DNA from: Nakaseomyces glabratus
Lineage: Eukaryota > Ascomycota > Saccharomycetes > Saccharomycetales > Saccharomycetaceae
NCBI RefSeq assembly: GCF_010111755.1
Contig: NC_088961.1
Location: 930,001-994,000, forward strand
DNA length: 64,000 bases
Direction of reading: 5' to 3'
Position 1 is the first letter of the stretch. Every line of letters begins with the position of its first letter. Below the pieces are notes generated by a model that was not told where the DNA came from, searched no databases, and saw nothing but the letters and a program-made list of their open reading frames with translations. The position numbers were made by a program, and so were the translations under genes. This document shows, piece after piece, positions 20,457 through 30,518 of this stretch.

Positions 20457-20495
20457 GCGATGAGATGAGCTCATCGCAAATTTTTTGAAAAAAAA
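20457..20495. promoter_or_regulatory. Double PAC + RRPE, KRE33 promoter
   Basis: Forward PAC GCGATGAG at 20457-20464 overlaps a palindromic ATGAGCTCAT and runs into the reverse PAC CTCATCGC at 20470-20477. It is followed at once by the RRPE-type A/T dyad AAATTTTTTGAAAA from 20478. About 120-160 bp upstream of the KRE33 ATG. The best-formed example in the window. Confidence 0.85.
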
Positions 20496-20609
20496 AAATT
20501 CGAAGCTTTCAGGGTAACAATGTACGTAGCCGGGGAGCCACCCGTTGAAGCTTGAAAAACCACCGTAGAAAAGCCGAAGAAAAGAATGAAATTAAAAAAA
20601 AAAATAGAT

Positions 20610-20707
20610 TGCGATTTCTGTGGATCGAACACAGGACCTCCAGATAACTTGTTGACCGAAGTTTTCGAATCTTCAGTCTGGCGCTCTCCCAACTGAGCTA
20701 AAACCGC
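20610..20707 (-). tRNA. tRNA-Phe (GAA) with intron
   Basis: Read on the minus strand from 20707. The acceptor stem GCGGTTT pairs with AAATCGC (one G-U), D arm GCTC/GAGC, anticodon stem CCAGA/TCTGG with anticodon GAA in CTGAAG, T arm CTGTG-TTCGATC-CACAG, discriminator A at 20610. The total is 98 nt: 73 mature plus a 25-nt intron after position 37. The intron contains TTC, which can pair with the anticodon as in other yeast tRNA-Phe precursors. A and B boxes are intact, so the gene should be functional. Confidence 0.96.
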
Positions 20708-21114
20708 TTAGTAAATTCGTTGAGGACTTCAAATAGCGGTGGGGTACTGTACTAACAAATATATATCTTGGTACGGCGTGCTTATTTCACCTGCATCATA
20801 CACTATGCTCGACGGGACACCAATGCTAGTGTATAATAGAGTTGCAGTAAAATGCTGCTGGAAGTATCCATTTCTTTCGTCACGACTATAGCTATCCGTG
20901 CCAAGAATACTTGCCTGTAACTAGGTATATAGAGCAATTATGTGTATGTCACACTAATTTTAATGTTTTGGTGGGATCATCAGAACATCTGGAAAAAACT
21001 CGATGCGATGAGCATGATAAATTCTAGGCATGCATGATTGAGACTAACAATGATATAAAGCAGTTTATGATAACAGTTTAACCCATAACAACAATAAAGA
21101 GCGACACAGCTGCC
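20708..21114. other. tRNA-Phe / FYV6 intergenic region
   Basis: 407 bp upstream of both the tRNA gene (minus) and FYV6 (plus). It holds a PAC octamer at 21005-21012. I recognise no transposon remnant, although tRNA flanks are favoured insertion sites. Confidence 0.5.
21005..21012 (+). promoter_or_regulatory. PAC octamer upstream of FYV6
   Basis: GCGATGAG preceded by CGAT, 103 bp upstream of the FYV6 ATG. No clear RRPE partner. Confidence 0.5.
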
Positions 21115-21579
21115 ATGAGTGAGGAGAAGAAGCTACAGTTTGTCACTGAAGGGCAGGCAGATGTCGAGAAGCAATCTGAGAGGGAGGAAGCTATACAAGG
21201 TGCCATTGAGACAGAACGGAAGAAGCGTGTGAGGAAGACGCTGCGGGACCAACTGCGAGCCAATGCCATTAAGAAGCAGAAGAAGTCTAACAGGGAGAGC
21301 GCGGAGGTCAAGAAGCTTAACCAGCTGAGCAAAGAGGAGACCCGCTATTTCAAAGAGCTCGAGAAGAACAGAGAGCAAGAGATACAGAGACTGACACAGT
21401 TCCACAAGGACAAGGATTACGAGTACGAAAAGAAGCGCCAACAACTGCTGAGCCGGTCCCCTGACAAGCAATCGGGTAAACCAGACACACTCTCATCAAA
21501 CCAGAACAACGGCTCCACGGAAAGAGTTATTTTAAAAGTGAAGAATAAGAATAGACCAAGACTGGTAGTGAAGAAGTAA
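21115..21579 (+). CDS. FYV6: Fyv6, second-step splicing factor
   Basis: Fyv6 (FAM192A family) joins the spliceosome for the second step and affects 3' splice-site choice; it was first found through K1 killer toxin sensitivity and end-joining phenotypes. The 154-residue protein is highly charged and helical throughout. The family domain runs from about 5 to 110, with RKTLRDQLRANA (about 39-50) and SKEETRYFKEL (about 72-82). It has a Ser/Asn-rich linker and a basic C-terminus. S. cerevisiae Fyv6 is 173 residues. Position between KRE33 and YNL134C matches YNL133C and supports the call, since short charged proteins alone are weak evidence. Confidence 0.85.
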   Translation: MSEEKKLQFVTEGQADVEKQSEREEAIQGAIETERKKRVRKTLRDQLRANAIKKQKKSNRESAEVKKLNQLSKEETRYFKELEKNREQEIQRLTQFHKDKDYEYEKKRQQLLSRSPDKQSGKPDTLSSNQNNGSTERVILKVKNKNRPRLVVKK

Positions 21580-22062
21580 CAAGAGACGAGTTCTTTACGT
21601 AACGAAGTTTAACCTTAGATTGCCCGGTGAATGACGTATTAAACAGTTCCCCCAACAATGGTACCAACTCTTTACTAGAACCCTTTGACCCACTGCTTGC
21701 TATAGTAAACATGCAACCACGGATTCTCCGAGTGCACACTGCCCCATGGGGTACTCAACACTATAGAGGTGGAAAACCAGTTGTCTGGTGGCTCCAGGAT
21801 ATCTTGAAATAGAAAGAAGGCAATAGAAGTAAGTAGAACTCGCAAAGGTACATACGAAGCATCCGTATAATTGTCTAATAGCGAATAGCCTATTCAAAAA
21901 GTATAAATAAGAAAACAACTTATTCATTTCATCAGTTTAACAAACATTTTGAACCTTGAAAAAGTCTTGAATCATTACCCTTAAAAAGTTTTATGTATTA
22001 AATAGGACAATTCAAGATTGAGTTGAATTGATCAAGAAACATTAACAACCTAACTAACAACA
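21580..22062. promoter_or_regulatory. YNL134C-type gene promoter
   Basis: 483 bp. A consensus TATA box TATAAATA at 21902-21909 lies 154 bp upstream of the ATG. An inverted zinc-cluster-like half-site pair CGG-N5-CCG is at 21720-21730. A TATA-containing promoter and a strongly codon-biased gene fit high or inducible expression. Confidence 0.5.
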
Positions 22063-23184
22063 ATGTCTATCCCTGCCACCATGAAAGCTGCTGTAATTGA
22101 TGGTGACCACCTTACCGTTAAGGAGGTCCCAGTCCCAGAAGTCAGAGACGGTATGGTCTTGATCAAGACCAGAGCTGTTGCTGGTAATCCAACTGATTGG
22201 AAGCACATTGTTTCTAAGATTGGCCCACAAGGTTCCATCTCCGGTTGTGATGTCAGTGGTGAGATTGTCAAGATCGGTGCCAATGTTGACACTTCCAAGT
22301 ACAAGATTGGTCAGAAGGCCTATGGTTTGACCCATGGTTCTTCTGTCAAGCACCCAGACAATGGTGCCTTTGCTGAGTACTCCTTACTTGACCCAAAGAT
22401 TGCCTATTTCCCAAACCAGGATATCACCATGAGTGGTAAGGATACCATTCCAGAAGGCACCGTCAAGTACTTTGAAGATGGTGCTAGTTTCCCAGTCTCC
22501 CTAACCACTGCTGGTGCTGTTCTTCACTCTAACTTGGGCCTTGACTTGAAATGGGAGCCAAGCGAACCTCAGAGAGACCACCCAGTTCTATTTTGGGGTG
22601 GTGCCACTGGTGTTGGTCAATTGTTGATCCAAGTGGCTAAGAAGATCCATGGATTCACCAAGATTGTCACTGTTGCTTCCAAGAAGCACGAAGCTCAATT
22701 GAAGACCTACGGTGCAGATGAAGTCTTCGACTACCACGATGCAGATGTCATTGAGCAAATCAAGAAGAAATACCCAGACTTGCAAATCGTAGTCGACTGT
22801 GTCTCCAACGAAAACACCATAAAACAAGTCTACAAGTGTGCCACCGAGTCCAAGTCTGCTACCATTGTGCAATTGACACATTTGTCCATAAAGGATATCC
22901 CAGAAGAGGACAGAAGAGACAACAAGACCATCATCGGTAGTATGCTGTACTTGGCCACCGGTGAAGACGTCCCATTCGGTCCGGTACACCTGCCAGCTGA
23001 TCCTAAGTTCAGAAAAGATGTCGAGGAATTTGTCGCTTTCATCAACCCAAGAATCAACGAAGGAATCATCCACCACATCCCAATTAAAATCTATAAGAAC
23101 GGTCTAGACGACGTCCAACAGATCCTAGACGACATCAAATTCGGCAAGAACTCCGGTGAGAAATTGGTTGCCATCCTAAACTAA
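22063..23184 (+). CDS. Medium-chain dehydrogenase/reductase, YNL134C type
   Basis: Zinc-free member of the medium-chain alcohol dehydrogenase / quinone oxidoreductase superfamily. The 373-residue protein has a GroES-like N-terminal domain (about 10-140) and a Rossmann NAD(P)H domain with WGGATGVGQLLIQVAK (about 178-193). In S. cerevisiae YNL134C is an NADPH-dependent aldehyde reductase induced by DNA damage and oxidative stress. Substrate cannot be read from sequence. Codon usage is strongly biased to preferred yeast codons, which suggests a highly expressed protein. Position between FYV6 and FPR1 confirms the orthology. Confidence 0.92.
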   Translation: MSIPATMKAAVIDGDHLTVKEVPVPEVRDGMVLIKTRAVAGNPTDWKHIVSKIGPQGSISGCDVSGEIVKIGANVDTSKYKIGQKAYGLTHGSSVKHPDNGAFAEYSLLDPKIAYFPNQDITMSGKDTIPEGTVKYFEDGASFPVSLTTAGAVLHSNLGLDLKWEPSEPQRDHPVLFWGGATGVGQLLIQVAKKIHGFTKIVTVASKKHEAQLKTYGADEVFDYHDADVIEQIKKKYPDLQIVVDCVSNENTIKQVYKCATESKSATIVQLTHLSIKDIPEEDRRDNKTIIGSMLYLATGEDVPFGPVHLPADPKFRKDVEEFVAFINPRINEGIIHHIPIKIYKNGLDDVQQILDDIKFGKNSGEKLVAILN

Positions 23185-23547
23185 ATATTCTCAGTTCTCA
23201 GTAAATAATTATTCAAGTTCTGCTTAAAGTATATAAATAATACAGCCCAAAATACGCCATTAACCGTGTACTATCGTCCTCTATATTGAGATAACATACA
23301 ACGAGGCCAGCCCATCGCAAAATTTTTCAGAATGTTCGCCCGGATCAGCCGGGTCCTCATCGTTTGCCAAAATTCTCAGCAATGGGCATAGCAATAGTAT
23401 CGATGAGGTTTCAGGACTGTCATATTAATGTAAGCTGTTGGCAGTGGGAGCCCAAGGGCTGTTATAATTTCTGATTCTGTTTCTCTACTCATTGAATAGA
23501 TACATTCACTGTATATCACATACACAACAAGAATAGTACAATAAAAA
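23185..23547. other. YNL134C-FPR1 intergenic region
   Basis: 363 bp between two plus-strand genes, carrying a PAC/RRPE group (23314-23407) in front of FPR1. Confidence 0.5.
23319..23407. promoter_or_regulatory. RRPE + PAC sites, FPR1 promoter
   Basis: RRPE dyad AAAATTTTTC at 23319-23328 preceded by CATCGC, reverse PAC core CTCATCG at 23356-23362 and forward PAC core CGATGAG at 23401-23407. They lie 140-230 bp upstream of the FPR1 ATG. Three elements in the right spacing make chance unlikely. Confidence 0.65.
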
Positions 23548-23892
23548 ATGTCCGAAACAATTGAAGGCGGTGTCAAGATCGACAGATTGTCCCCAGGTGA
23601 TGGTAAGACTTTCCCAAAGCAAGGTGATCTAGTGACTATTCACTACACTGGTACTCTAGAGAACGGTCAAAAATTTGACTCCTCTGTCGACCGTGGTTCT
23701 CCATTCCAATGTAACATTGGTGTAGGCCAAGTTATCAAGGGTTGGGATGCTGGTATTCCAAAGTTGTCCGTTGGTGAAAAGGCTAGACTAACCATCCCAG
23801 GTCCATACGCTTACGGTCCTCGTGGTTTCCCAGGTTTGATCCCACCTAACGCCACTTTGATCTTCGACGTCGAATTGTTGAAGGTTAACTAA
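23548..23892 (+). CDS. FPR1: FKBP12 peptidyl-prolyl isomerase Fpr1
   Basis: Cytosolic/nuclear FK506- and rapamycin-binding prolyl isomerase; its complex with rapamycin inhibits TORC1. The 114-residue protein covers the entire FKBP domain: [18 protein letters not shown], the pocket tryptophan in [18 protein letters not shown], the tyrosine in [26 protein letters not shown]. All drug-pocket residues that I can recognise are present. Codon usage is strongly biased. In S. cerevisiae Fpr1 also binds ribosomal-protein gene promoters with Hmo1, which makes its PAC/RRPE promoter notable. Neighbours match YNL134C-YNL136W. Confidence 0.98.
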
Positions 23893-24274
23893 TCCAAAAA
23901 AAAATATCGAAGCTTTAAATAATTACTAGCAATACTTTTATTATAATTTGCTTATTTGCGCTTTACAACCTTATCACATTACCCATTATAACGATTTATA
24001 TAGGTCCAATATAATAAACTCATCCTAATGACTTCTTCAATCTGGGACACAAACCATTTTACATGATACCGATACATCCGCCAACCGTTAATCTTTGGCG
24101 GAGTCCGCTCATCACAGTTATTCTAAATACCAGACGAATACTAACGTTTTGATAATTACACGCTATATAACCCAGTACAAAAGTTTTGTGAACTGTATGG
24201 ATTTCTAATATTACAATATAGTCTATCACAAGGGAGGGAGGGGGTGGGGGGGCATTGATGATCCATAGTAAAGA
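23893..24274. other. FPR1-EAF7 convergent intergenic region
   Basis: 382 bp between two stop codons, AT-rich except for the G-tract at 24232-24252. No gene seen. Confidence 0.5.
24232..24252 (+). other. G-quadruplex-type tract
   Basis: Four runs of three or more G (3, 3, 5 and 7) separated by single bases A, A and T fit the canonical G4 pattern with one-base loops, the most stable kind. It lies 23 bp beyond the EAF7 stop codon, so the EAF7 transcript would carry the C-rich strand in its 3' UTR. Confidence 0.75.
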
Positions 24275-26851
24275 CTATTTCTTGTTCCGTAACCGACTTG
24301 ACATACGTGTTGGTTGTTGAACAGCTTTTTTTGCGTTCTTTTTTCTCTTCTTTTTAGGCTCTTCTTCTTTCTCCTTTTCGGCAACTACAGATTGTAATGC
24401 AGCCGAATGCCTTGTCCTCTTCGCCAATGGTTCATCAGGTAGTTTTGGCTTCTTAGTCTGTTTTTGAGGTGTATCTTTGCTGGAGACTGCTTCAGGCTCC
24501 GGTGTGGTGGCCTGAGATTTTGAAGCTGGCGCTTCAGTAATTGCATTTGACGTGGCACTTCTTCTACTTCTGCGAATGCTCATTTTCTCATCCAGTGTCT
24601 CGTCCTTGTCCTTCGCTTCTTCTTCTCTTTGTCTTTTTCTTGTCTTTGGACCCTCAATCTTTGAATCTACCAGTTTCTCATCCTCATTTGTGTCTTTATC
24701 TTCGGTATTTGCTGCCATATAATCCTGTTCTTCGCTACTTTCATTATTAGTTTCCTTAACCGTGGCTTCCTCGTCATTTTTGTCCTCTATATCATTATTA
24801 GATCCTACTTTAGTAGTTTGATCTCCTACAACATCGTCGCTTGCATCATTATCTTTTAAATCAACTTTTTGATTATCATTAATCCCACTATCTTCCTCGG
24901 TCTTTTTCCCTTCTTCTAATTTCTCGTTACTTTCTCCTTTGTTGTCTGAGATGTCTCTATCATCATTTGCTTCTTCTGAATTTACTTGTGTGTCTTCATT
25001 GTTTTCATTCACAATTGATGTATCCTGGAACTCGCCCTTGTCCTCACTTTTGATATCCGAGTTTCCAATTGGAGCTACCTCAACTTTATCCTGCGTTTCA
25101 GATTCCTGTAAAGTACCGTCATTTGATTCTCTATCAATTGTAGTGTTTTCAGTGACATTATCGTTTTGTAGCTCTTGCTCAACATCATTTTTAGCTAATG
25201 CAATATCTAAATCAGACTCCTTATTCTCTTGTTCTTGATTATTAGAGTCGCTCGTAGTCTCCTTTTCATTGCCTTCATGAACCCTAAGCTCACCAGCTTC
25301 AGAGGTGCTCTCGATATCCTGTGTTTCAGTTTTCTTCTCTGTAGGAGCAGCTTCCTTAGTGTCACCATCTGGTGTATCTTTATTTGCTAGTGCATTTTCT
25401 TCTGTGATTTGTTTGCCGTTGAGTTCAGATATTGGAGACCCTTCTTCACTATTCTTATTTATCTCAACATCGACTTCTTCTAATTGATTGCTATCATTCA
25501 TATTTGACGACTCATCAACCGAGCTTAACGTCGATGTTTCCTCATCATCTTTTCTGATCTCACTTTCCTCACCACAATTAACACCAGCTGCAGTAGTTGT
25601 CTCTTTTATCTCTTCAGGTATTTTCTTTGACATACTGTCTTCTTTAATTGGTTGATTGGTCCCACTAGTTTCATCTTTTTCGAACTCGTTGACTTGTGTT
25701 TCGTGTGCAGATTTTAAAGAATCATCATTCACATCATTCGCTGGGGATCTAGAAGAATGTTGTTCGCTTGTTTGAATTTCTTGAGCCGTATTCTCTTTCT
25801 TATTATCACCTATTGTAGCGCTTTCATCCTTACTCTGTTCGGTATCTGATACTGCCGACTTATTTGTATCATTATTATTCTCAATATCATCCTCTGTGGG
25901 CAAGCCTGTTTTTTCATCTTGAGTATTCGATTTCTCGAGCTCTATGGCTAACTCTTTTTCCCCTTTACCACTATGCATCGAGTTCTCTTCAATCTCGTTA
26001 CTATTTGTAGCTTTGGAAAGATGATCCACGTTTGAAGTTTCTTTACTAGGTATATCTTCTTTAGATGATATATGAGCTGGCTCCTCTGCAACACTCTCAC
26101 TATTCCCTATACTTTCATTTCCAACATCCTTATCAACCTCTATGGCTTTTTCTTCATTGTTGTTTCCGCTCTCTTCGACATTGTTTTGTTCTTGAGTTTC
26201 CAGTGGAGTATCTGGCTCACTCTCTTGGTGAGCATCCGGCATTTCTATATCATCAAAATTACTTATTGTGTTATCAGCTGTCTTCTTTGGAGTGCCTGTA
26301 ACCTTTATCTCTTGCGCCATATCGGCATTACCTTTGCTGCTATTAGCACTGAATTGAGAGGTATCTTTAATACTGTTTTCTACGCCAGAGACAAAACTAG
26401 AATTCTTGGTATCCTGCCGAACAATTGATCTATCGGAACCAATTGTAAAAGAGTGGTCATGATCAAGTGTCCCTTCGCCCAGCGTTTCCGCGAGACTTCG
26501 CTCGCGATTGTCATGCCTCTTGGTGTCTGAATGATCCAGATCAGGAATATCTAATTGCAAAGAACTCGTGTCATCATCTGCACCGCCCACATCTCTTACA
26601 CCGTCCTCGACTCGGCCAGCCTCGTCAAGGTCGTAATACTGACTGAGCTTCCGCACAACATCCTCTATAGTGAAAACTTTGGAAATACGGCGTCGACTAG
26701 TATCCTTTTGCAGCATCAACACAGGGTACTTCTCTGGATTGTTCAGCCTATCCACAATCTTTTTGACATTACCCACATTCTGACTCCCACAGGGCTTAAA
26801 CTCAGAAACCCATCGAAACAGCCTGATCTCATCGACAATGCTCCAATCCAT
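24275..26851 (-). CDS. EAF7: Eaf7, NuA4 histone acetyltransferase subunit, expanded
   Basis: Non-essential subunit of NuA4, forming the TINTIN module with Eaf3 and Eaf5 (MRGBP in animals). The N-terminal 75 residues hold the conserved CT20-type domain: MDWSIVDEIRLFRWVSEFKP, then NNPEKYPVLML and FTIEDVVRKLSQYYDLDE. The rest is extremely Glu/Asp/Ser/Asn/Lys-rich low-complexity sequence ending in a basic tail with bipartite KKKRKKNAKK. At 858 residues it is about twice S. cerevisiae Eaf7 (about 425). The open frame reaches 22 codons further upstream but has no ATG there; the ATG at 26851 aligns with the family start. Neighbours match YNL136W. Confidence 0.9.
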   Translation of the reverse strand: MDWSIVDEIRLFRWVSEFKPCGSQNVGNVKKIVDRLNNPEKYPVLMLQKDTSRRRISKVFTIEDVVRKLSQYYDLDEAGRVEDGVRDVGGADDDTSSLQLDIPDLDHSDTKRHDNRERSLAETLGEGTLDHDHSFTIGSDRSIVRQDTKNSSFVSGVENSIKDTSQFSANSSKGNADMAQEIKVTGTPKKTADNTISNFDDIEMPDAHQESEPDTPLETQEQNNVEESGNNNEEKAIEVDKDVGNESIGNSESVAEEPAHISSKEDIPSKETSNVDHLSKATNSNEIEENSMHSGKGEKELAIELEKSNTQDEKTGLPTEDDIENNNDTNKSAVSDTEQSKDESATIGDNKKENTAQEIQTSEQHSSRSPANDVNDDSLKSAHETQVNEFEKDETSGTNQPIKEDSMSKKIPEEIKETTTAAGVNCGEESEIRKDDEETSTLSSVDESSNMNDSNQLEEVDVEINKNSEEGSPISELNGKQITEENALANKDTPDGDTKEAAPTEKKTETQDIESTSEAGELRVHEGNEKETTSDSNNQEQENKESDLDIALAKNDVEQELQNDNVTENTTIDRESNDGTLQESETQDKVEVAPIGNSDIKSEDKGEFQDTSIVNENNEDTQVNSEEANDDRDISDNKGESNEKLEEGKKTEEDSGINDNQKVDLKDNDASDDVVGDQTTKVGSNNDIEDKNDEEATVKETNNESSEEQDYMAANTEDKDTNEDEKLVDSKIEGPKTRKRQREEEAKDKDETLDEKMSIRRSRRSATSNAITEAPASKSQATTPEPEAVSSKDTPQKQTKKPKLPDEPLAKRTRHSAALQSVVAEKEKEEEPKKKRKKNAKKAVQQPTRMSSRLRNKK

Positions 26852-27267
26852 CGCGTTTTCCTTAAACCCCACAGTATCAGGTACTTTTAGCTCCCCTTCG
26901 ATAGGAAATAATAGCAACGGCCTAATTACTGTATTTTGATCCGAATGCTATTACTTTCATAGAAACCAAGCAATAGATGGCCTGCAATTGTATTCATTGC
27001 TATGCGTTGACACCTATCCATCGGGCATCTCACATCAGTTTTGTTGTCCGCAACGAAAATCTTCCTGGGAGAGTCCTTCGAGGGACGAAACTTCTAACTT
27101 CAGACCTATAACAAGCAGCAATAACTAAACACCAGTATTCCGATGTGCTGCACAAGAGAAAGCAAGAACCCTTAGTTATTGTATAAGAAGGAACCGCTTC
27201 TATAGCTTTTGTTTAGTAGCAAGCGTGGTGAAACTAGCATTTGTGAGCTTCGAAATAGACATACAGG
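26852..27267. other. EAF7-NAM9 divergent promoter
   Basis: 416 bp between two divergent starts. No regulatory motif that I would name with confidence. Confidence 0.4.
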
Positions 27268-28722
27268 ATGCCTCGTAAGGCGGTGTTGTTGAACTCGTTG
27301 ACTAGAGGGCGTGTACGTACCTCGTTCAACAAGTACAATTTGTTCAATCTGTACAAGAAAGGTAACATAGATTTCAGGTCTAAGTCGCTATACCAGCAGA
27401 AATGGTCCGCTAAACAGGAAACGAGGGCTTATCACGGTGAGCATATCACTGAGAGCAGATGGCAGACTATGTTCAGTCCCAAGCTGGACTCTGTGGCTCA
27501 GCTGGATGCATCGCTGAGAGGTGGTGTAACCAAGGAGACTCCATTTTTGATGCAAACCTTTGCTACGTTGGAGAAAAGACTGGACTTTGCTGTTTTCAGA
27601 GCAATGTTTGCGTCTTCTGTGAGACAAGCCAGGCAATTTATCCTGCATGGTAATGTATATGTAAACGGTGTAAAGATCAAACACCCAGGATATACTCTCA
27701 AACCTGGTGACACTTTCAATGTGAAACCTGAAAAGGTCTTACAAGCATTGGGTAGCAAAAAGCCAAGCTTTGAAGAGGCATTGAAAGTCGACAAGAAACA
27801 AGTTGTTCTTTGGAATAAATATGTTAAAGAAGCCAAAACCAATCCACAAAAAGCATGGTCCGATAAAGTAGCTAAATTCGAGTCCATGCTAGATACAAAC
27901 GAGAAGAAACATGAATTCTTGAAAAGATTGAAGAAAGAAGATACAAATCTACAAAACGAAGAATATAAAATCTTAAAGGCATTAACCCCAAAGGATATCC
28001 TTGCAGAAATTATTAGCATTCACCTAAAAAAAGCTAAAGATGATACTACACCAGTACCAATTGAGGAATTCAAGACGTTGGCCAAATATGATGAAGCAAT
28101 TTTGCCAACTATACACAAAATCTATGAGACTTACCTATTCTCGAAGACTATTTTGCTAGATAAGTTGAAAGGTAAGAACAAAGAAGAAATAAAAGAATTT
28201 GCATCTTCTTTGATATCTCCAAAGGATGATGCTAAAAAAGACCTAATTGCCAGTTCCAAGACTTCTCTAAGAGAGGGGAAAAACCAGCTTTCAGATTTTG
28301 TCAAGAAGTACTCCCAATCAGTGATAAATCATTTCAAGAACAAACAGACTGATGGTTCTATTGCTAACAGTAGTTTTGACCCAAAATGGGCAGAGAACTT
28401 AAAATACCATCCACGTTTGGATTTGGAGGCCATTAAAGAAGACGAGGTAAAAGCTAGGGAAGCAATCAACTTACCATGGCAATCAAAGCATTTATATGGT
28501 AGAAAGGATTCCAACAAACCTTATTTCACACCATGGAAGCCAAGACCATTTTTGGCACCATTCGCTATTTTACCACATCATCTAGAAATTTCATTCAAGA
28601 CTTGTCATGCTGTCTACTTGAGAGATCCAGTTGCTCGTCCAGGTCATTCCGAAGTGATATCACCATTTGATATTCCAGTACATGAACGTGCATACATGTA
28701 CTACATCAGAAGAGGTAAATGA
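27268..28722 (+). CDS. NAM9: Mitochondrial small-subunit ribosomal protein uS4m (Nam9)
   Basis: Mitoribosomal uS4 protein; S. cerevisiae mutants act as nuclear suppressors of mitochondrial ochre mutations through altered decoding. The 484-residue protein begins with a basic segment and has the S4 RNA-binding domain at about 104-165 ([20 protein letters not shown] then [21 protein letters not shown]). A long Lys-rich fungal extension follows, and a conserved C-terminal part with [14 protein letters not shown] and a final [26 protein letters not shown] ending. Length equals the S. cerevisiae protein (486). Between EAF7 and SRV2, as in YNL137C. Confidence 0.96.
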   Translation: MPRKAVLLNSLTRGRVRTSFNKYNLFNLYKKGNIDFRSKSLYQQKWSAKQETRAYHGEHITESRWQTMFSPKLDSVAQLDASLRGGVTKETPFLMQTFATLEKRLDFAVFRAMFASSVRQARQFILHGNVYVNGVKIKHPGYTLKPGDTFNVKPEKVLQALGSKKPSFEEALKVDKKQVVLWNKYVKEAKTNPQKAWSDKVAKFESMLDTNEKKHEFLKRLKKEDTNLQNEEYKILKALTPKDILAEIISIHLKKAKDDTTPVPIEEFKTLAKYDEAILPTIHKIYETYLFSKTILLDKLKGKNKEEIKEFASSLISPKDDAKKDLIASSKTSLREGKNQLSDFVKKYSQSVINHFKNKQTDGSIANSSFDPKWAENLKYHPRLDLEAIKEDEVKAREAINLPWQSKHLYGRKDSNKPYFTPWKPRPFLAPFAILPHHLEISFKTCHAVYLRDPVARPGHSEVISPFDIPVHERAYMYYIRRGK

Positions 28723-28940
28723 TTGTTCTGATGAATGGTGAGCTGCTATTGTACCAATCGGATTTCGTATATATAATATTCACCAACCTGAAAAAAGCAT
28801 AATCATATATTTTATATAGCCATGTAAATACAACGGACAAAAAATAAAGCGTAAATAAGTGTGTCTTTTCATGATAAATGGAATTTATATCTAGTTAGCA
28901 CTATAGATGAGATATATAAAAATGAGAGCCGTTGTCGAAC

Positions 28941-30518
28941 TCATCCAGCGTGCACGAAAACATCTGACTTCATCTTGCCGTTGTCGAAAGTATGCTTCAA
29001 TTGTTCAGGAATTGGGAACTCAACATAATCCTCATCCTCACCAATTGGCAAATTAACATTTATCGAAGTAGAACACGAAGTGTAAATTTCTGTGCTCATT
29101 GATTCCTTTGACAGATATATGCTACCACCTTGGGATTGGTCTATGGATATTTGTGGCAAGGAGCCCTCAACTTGGACACCAAACTTATTAGACTTAATGA
29201 TGTCCATACCAGAAATACTAGAGTATAGTACAACGCTACAAGATTCTGTTTCACTCAAAGAGATAGCATTGACTTTACCTTTAATTTGCACCAATGTCTT
29301 GCAACACTTACCAATAAATACAGATTCATCCTTTTGAGTTTCAATAACAATTGGTTCAGATTCATCATCAAAGTTTTCGATGAACCATTTGTTACCAAGA
29401 AGTTCCTTTCTAGGAGGCTTCTTGGTAGTTAGTGCAGAAGGTTTCTTTGGTTTTGGTGGAGGGGCAGCCTTAGAAGCAACTACTGAAGAAGCACGCAACT
29501 CTGGGTTCTTGTGGGTTTGCTGAGATTTGTCGACCTTCTTTAAGGACTTTGTGATATTTTCACCTTGGTTCAATTCTGCAAAGACGGCGTCAATACCAGA
29601 TGCGGCAGGCTTTTCAGCAGTGTCGTTTTTAACTTCAAAGACGGATGCTGGTGGAGGAGGTGGAGGTGGTGGTGGGCCGCCTGCACTTGGAGCAGGAGAA
29701 GGAGCTGCTGGCGATGAAGTGGATGACTGTGTATTCTTAGAGTTCTTGAAAACTGTTTCGAAATCGCTGCCCTTTGCGTCCCAACTGACACCAGTGGTGT
29801 GGTACTCCTTGACGTACTCCTTCAGTTTATCGAAGATTGACATGAAGTTTTGGACCCAAGTAGAGGCATCAGGGTTTGTGTCTTTGAAATCCTTTAGCAC
29901 TCTGTTAGTCCAGAACTGAGCCGCTTCCTTAAAGTCGCCCACCAACGAAACTGGAGTTTCGACGGTGATCCAAGAGAAAAGAGGCGCACCTTCAGTGACC
30001 GCGTTCAAGAAAGCAAAATACTTGCTCTGACGATTGGCATCCTTCAAATCACCGATAGCAGTAATGGCCTTTGTGATTGGTTGCAAAGCATCCGCAAAAG
30101 CCTGCGAGGTGAAGTCAGGCTTCTTGGACTTGACGGCAACCTTCAAGAACTCCAATTGGGCATCAAAGGCACCCTTGAACAACTCGGTAATTTGGAATAC
30201 AACAGGGTCAATCTTCTCGGATAGCTCTACAAATGGTTCAACTCTCTCCTTAATAAACTTATCGAACTTCTCAATCGAGGCAGGCATGGAAGCGACAGCC
30301 TGTGGCACTTCCTGTGACTCACTCTTTACACCAGCAGCCTTGGCCTCAATGCCGCTACCACCGCTAGACTGGTGGTCTATCACACCAGACTCCATCTTCG
30401 ACTGCAAATAGCCTTCCTGGTAGATTGTAACATCCTCCAGACGCGCAGTGGCGTCCTCCAGTCTCTTCAACAACTTCACAAGGTTGTACCCTTGCATCGC
30501 AAACTTCGAGTCAGACAT
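28941..30518 (-). CDS. SRV2: Cyclase-associated protein Srv2 (CAP)
   Basis: Binds adenylyl cyclase for Ras-cAMP signalling and recycles actin monomers from cofilin. The 525-residue protein has the N-terminal coiled-coil oligomerisation and cyclase-binding segment (1-40), the helical folded domain (about 80-250), a run of nine prolines (282-290) that binds profilin, a second proline motif (about 352-370) of the type bound by the Abp1 SH3 domain, and the C-terminal beta-helix CARP actin-binding domain (about 370-525). Length equals the S. cerevisiae protein (526). Neighbours match YNL138W. Confidence 0.97.
   Translation of the reverse strand: MSDSKFAMQGYNLVKLLKRLEDATARLEDVTIYQEGYLQSKMESGVIDHQSSGGSGIEAKAAGVKSESQEVPQAVASMPASIEKFDKFIKERVEPFVELSEKIDPVVFQITELFKGAFDAQLEFLKVAVKSKKPDFTSQAFADALQPITKAITAIGDLKDANRQSKYFAFLNAVTEGAPLFSWITVETPVSLVGDFKEAAQFWTNRVLKDFKDTNPDASTWVQNFMSIFDKLKEYVKEYHTTGVSWDAKGSDFETVFKNSKNTQSSTSSPAAPSPAPSAGGPPPPPPPPPASVFEVKNDTAEKPAASGIDAVFAELNQGENITKSLKKVDKSQQTHKNPELRASSVVASKAAPPPKPKKPSALTTKKPPRKELLGNKWFIENFDDESEPIVIETQKDESVFIGKCCKTLVQIKGKVNAISLSETESCSVVLYSSISGMDIIKSNKFGVQVEGSLPQISIDQSQGGSIYLSKESMSTEIYTSCSTSINVNLPIGEDEDYVEFPIPEQLKHTFDNGKMKSDVFVHAG

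Noticed and set aside
22588..23076. 162-codon frame antisense to the YNL134C-type gene
   Set aside because: Shadow arising from the strong codon bias of the sense gene.
27498..28019. 173-codon frame antisense to NAM9
   Set aside because: Shadow of a Lys-rich gene; no independent support.
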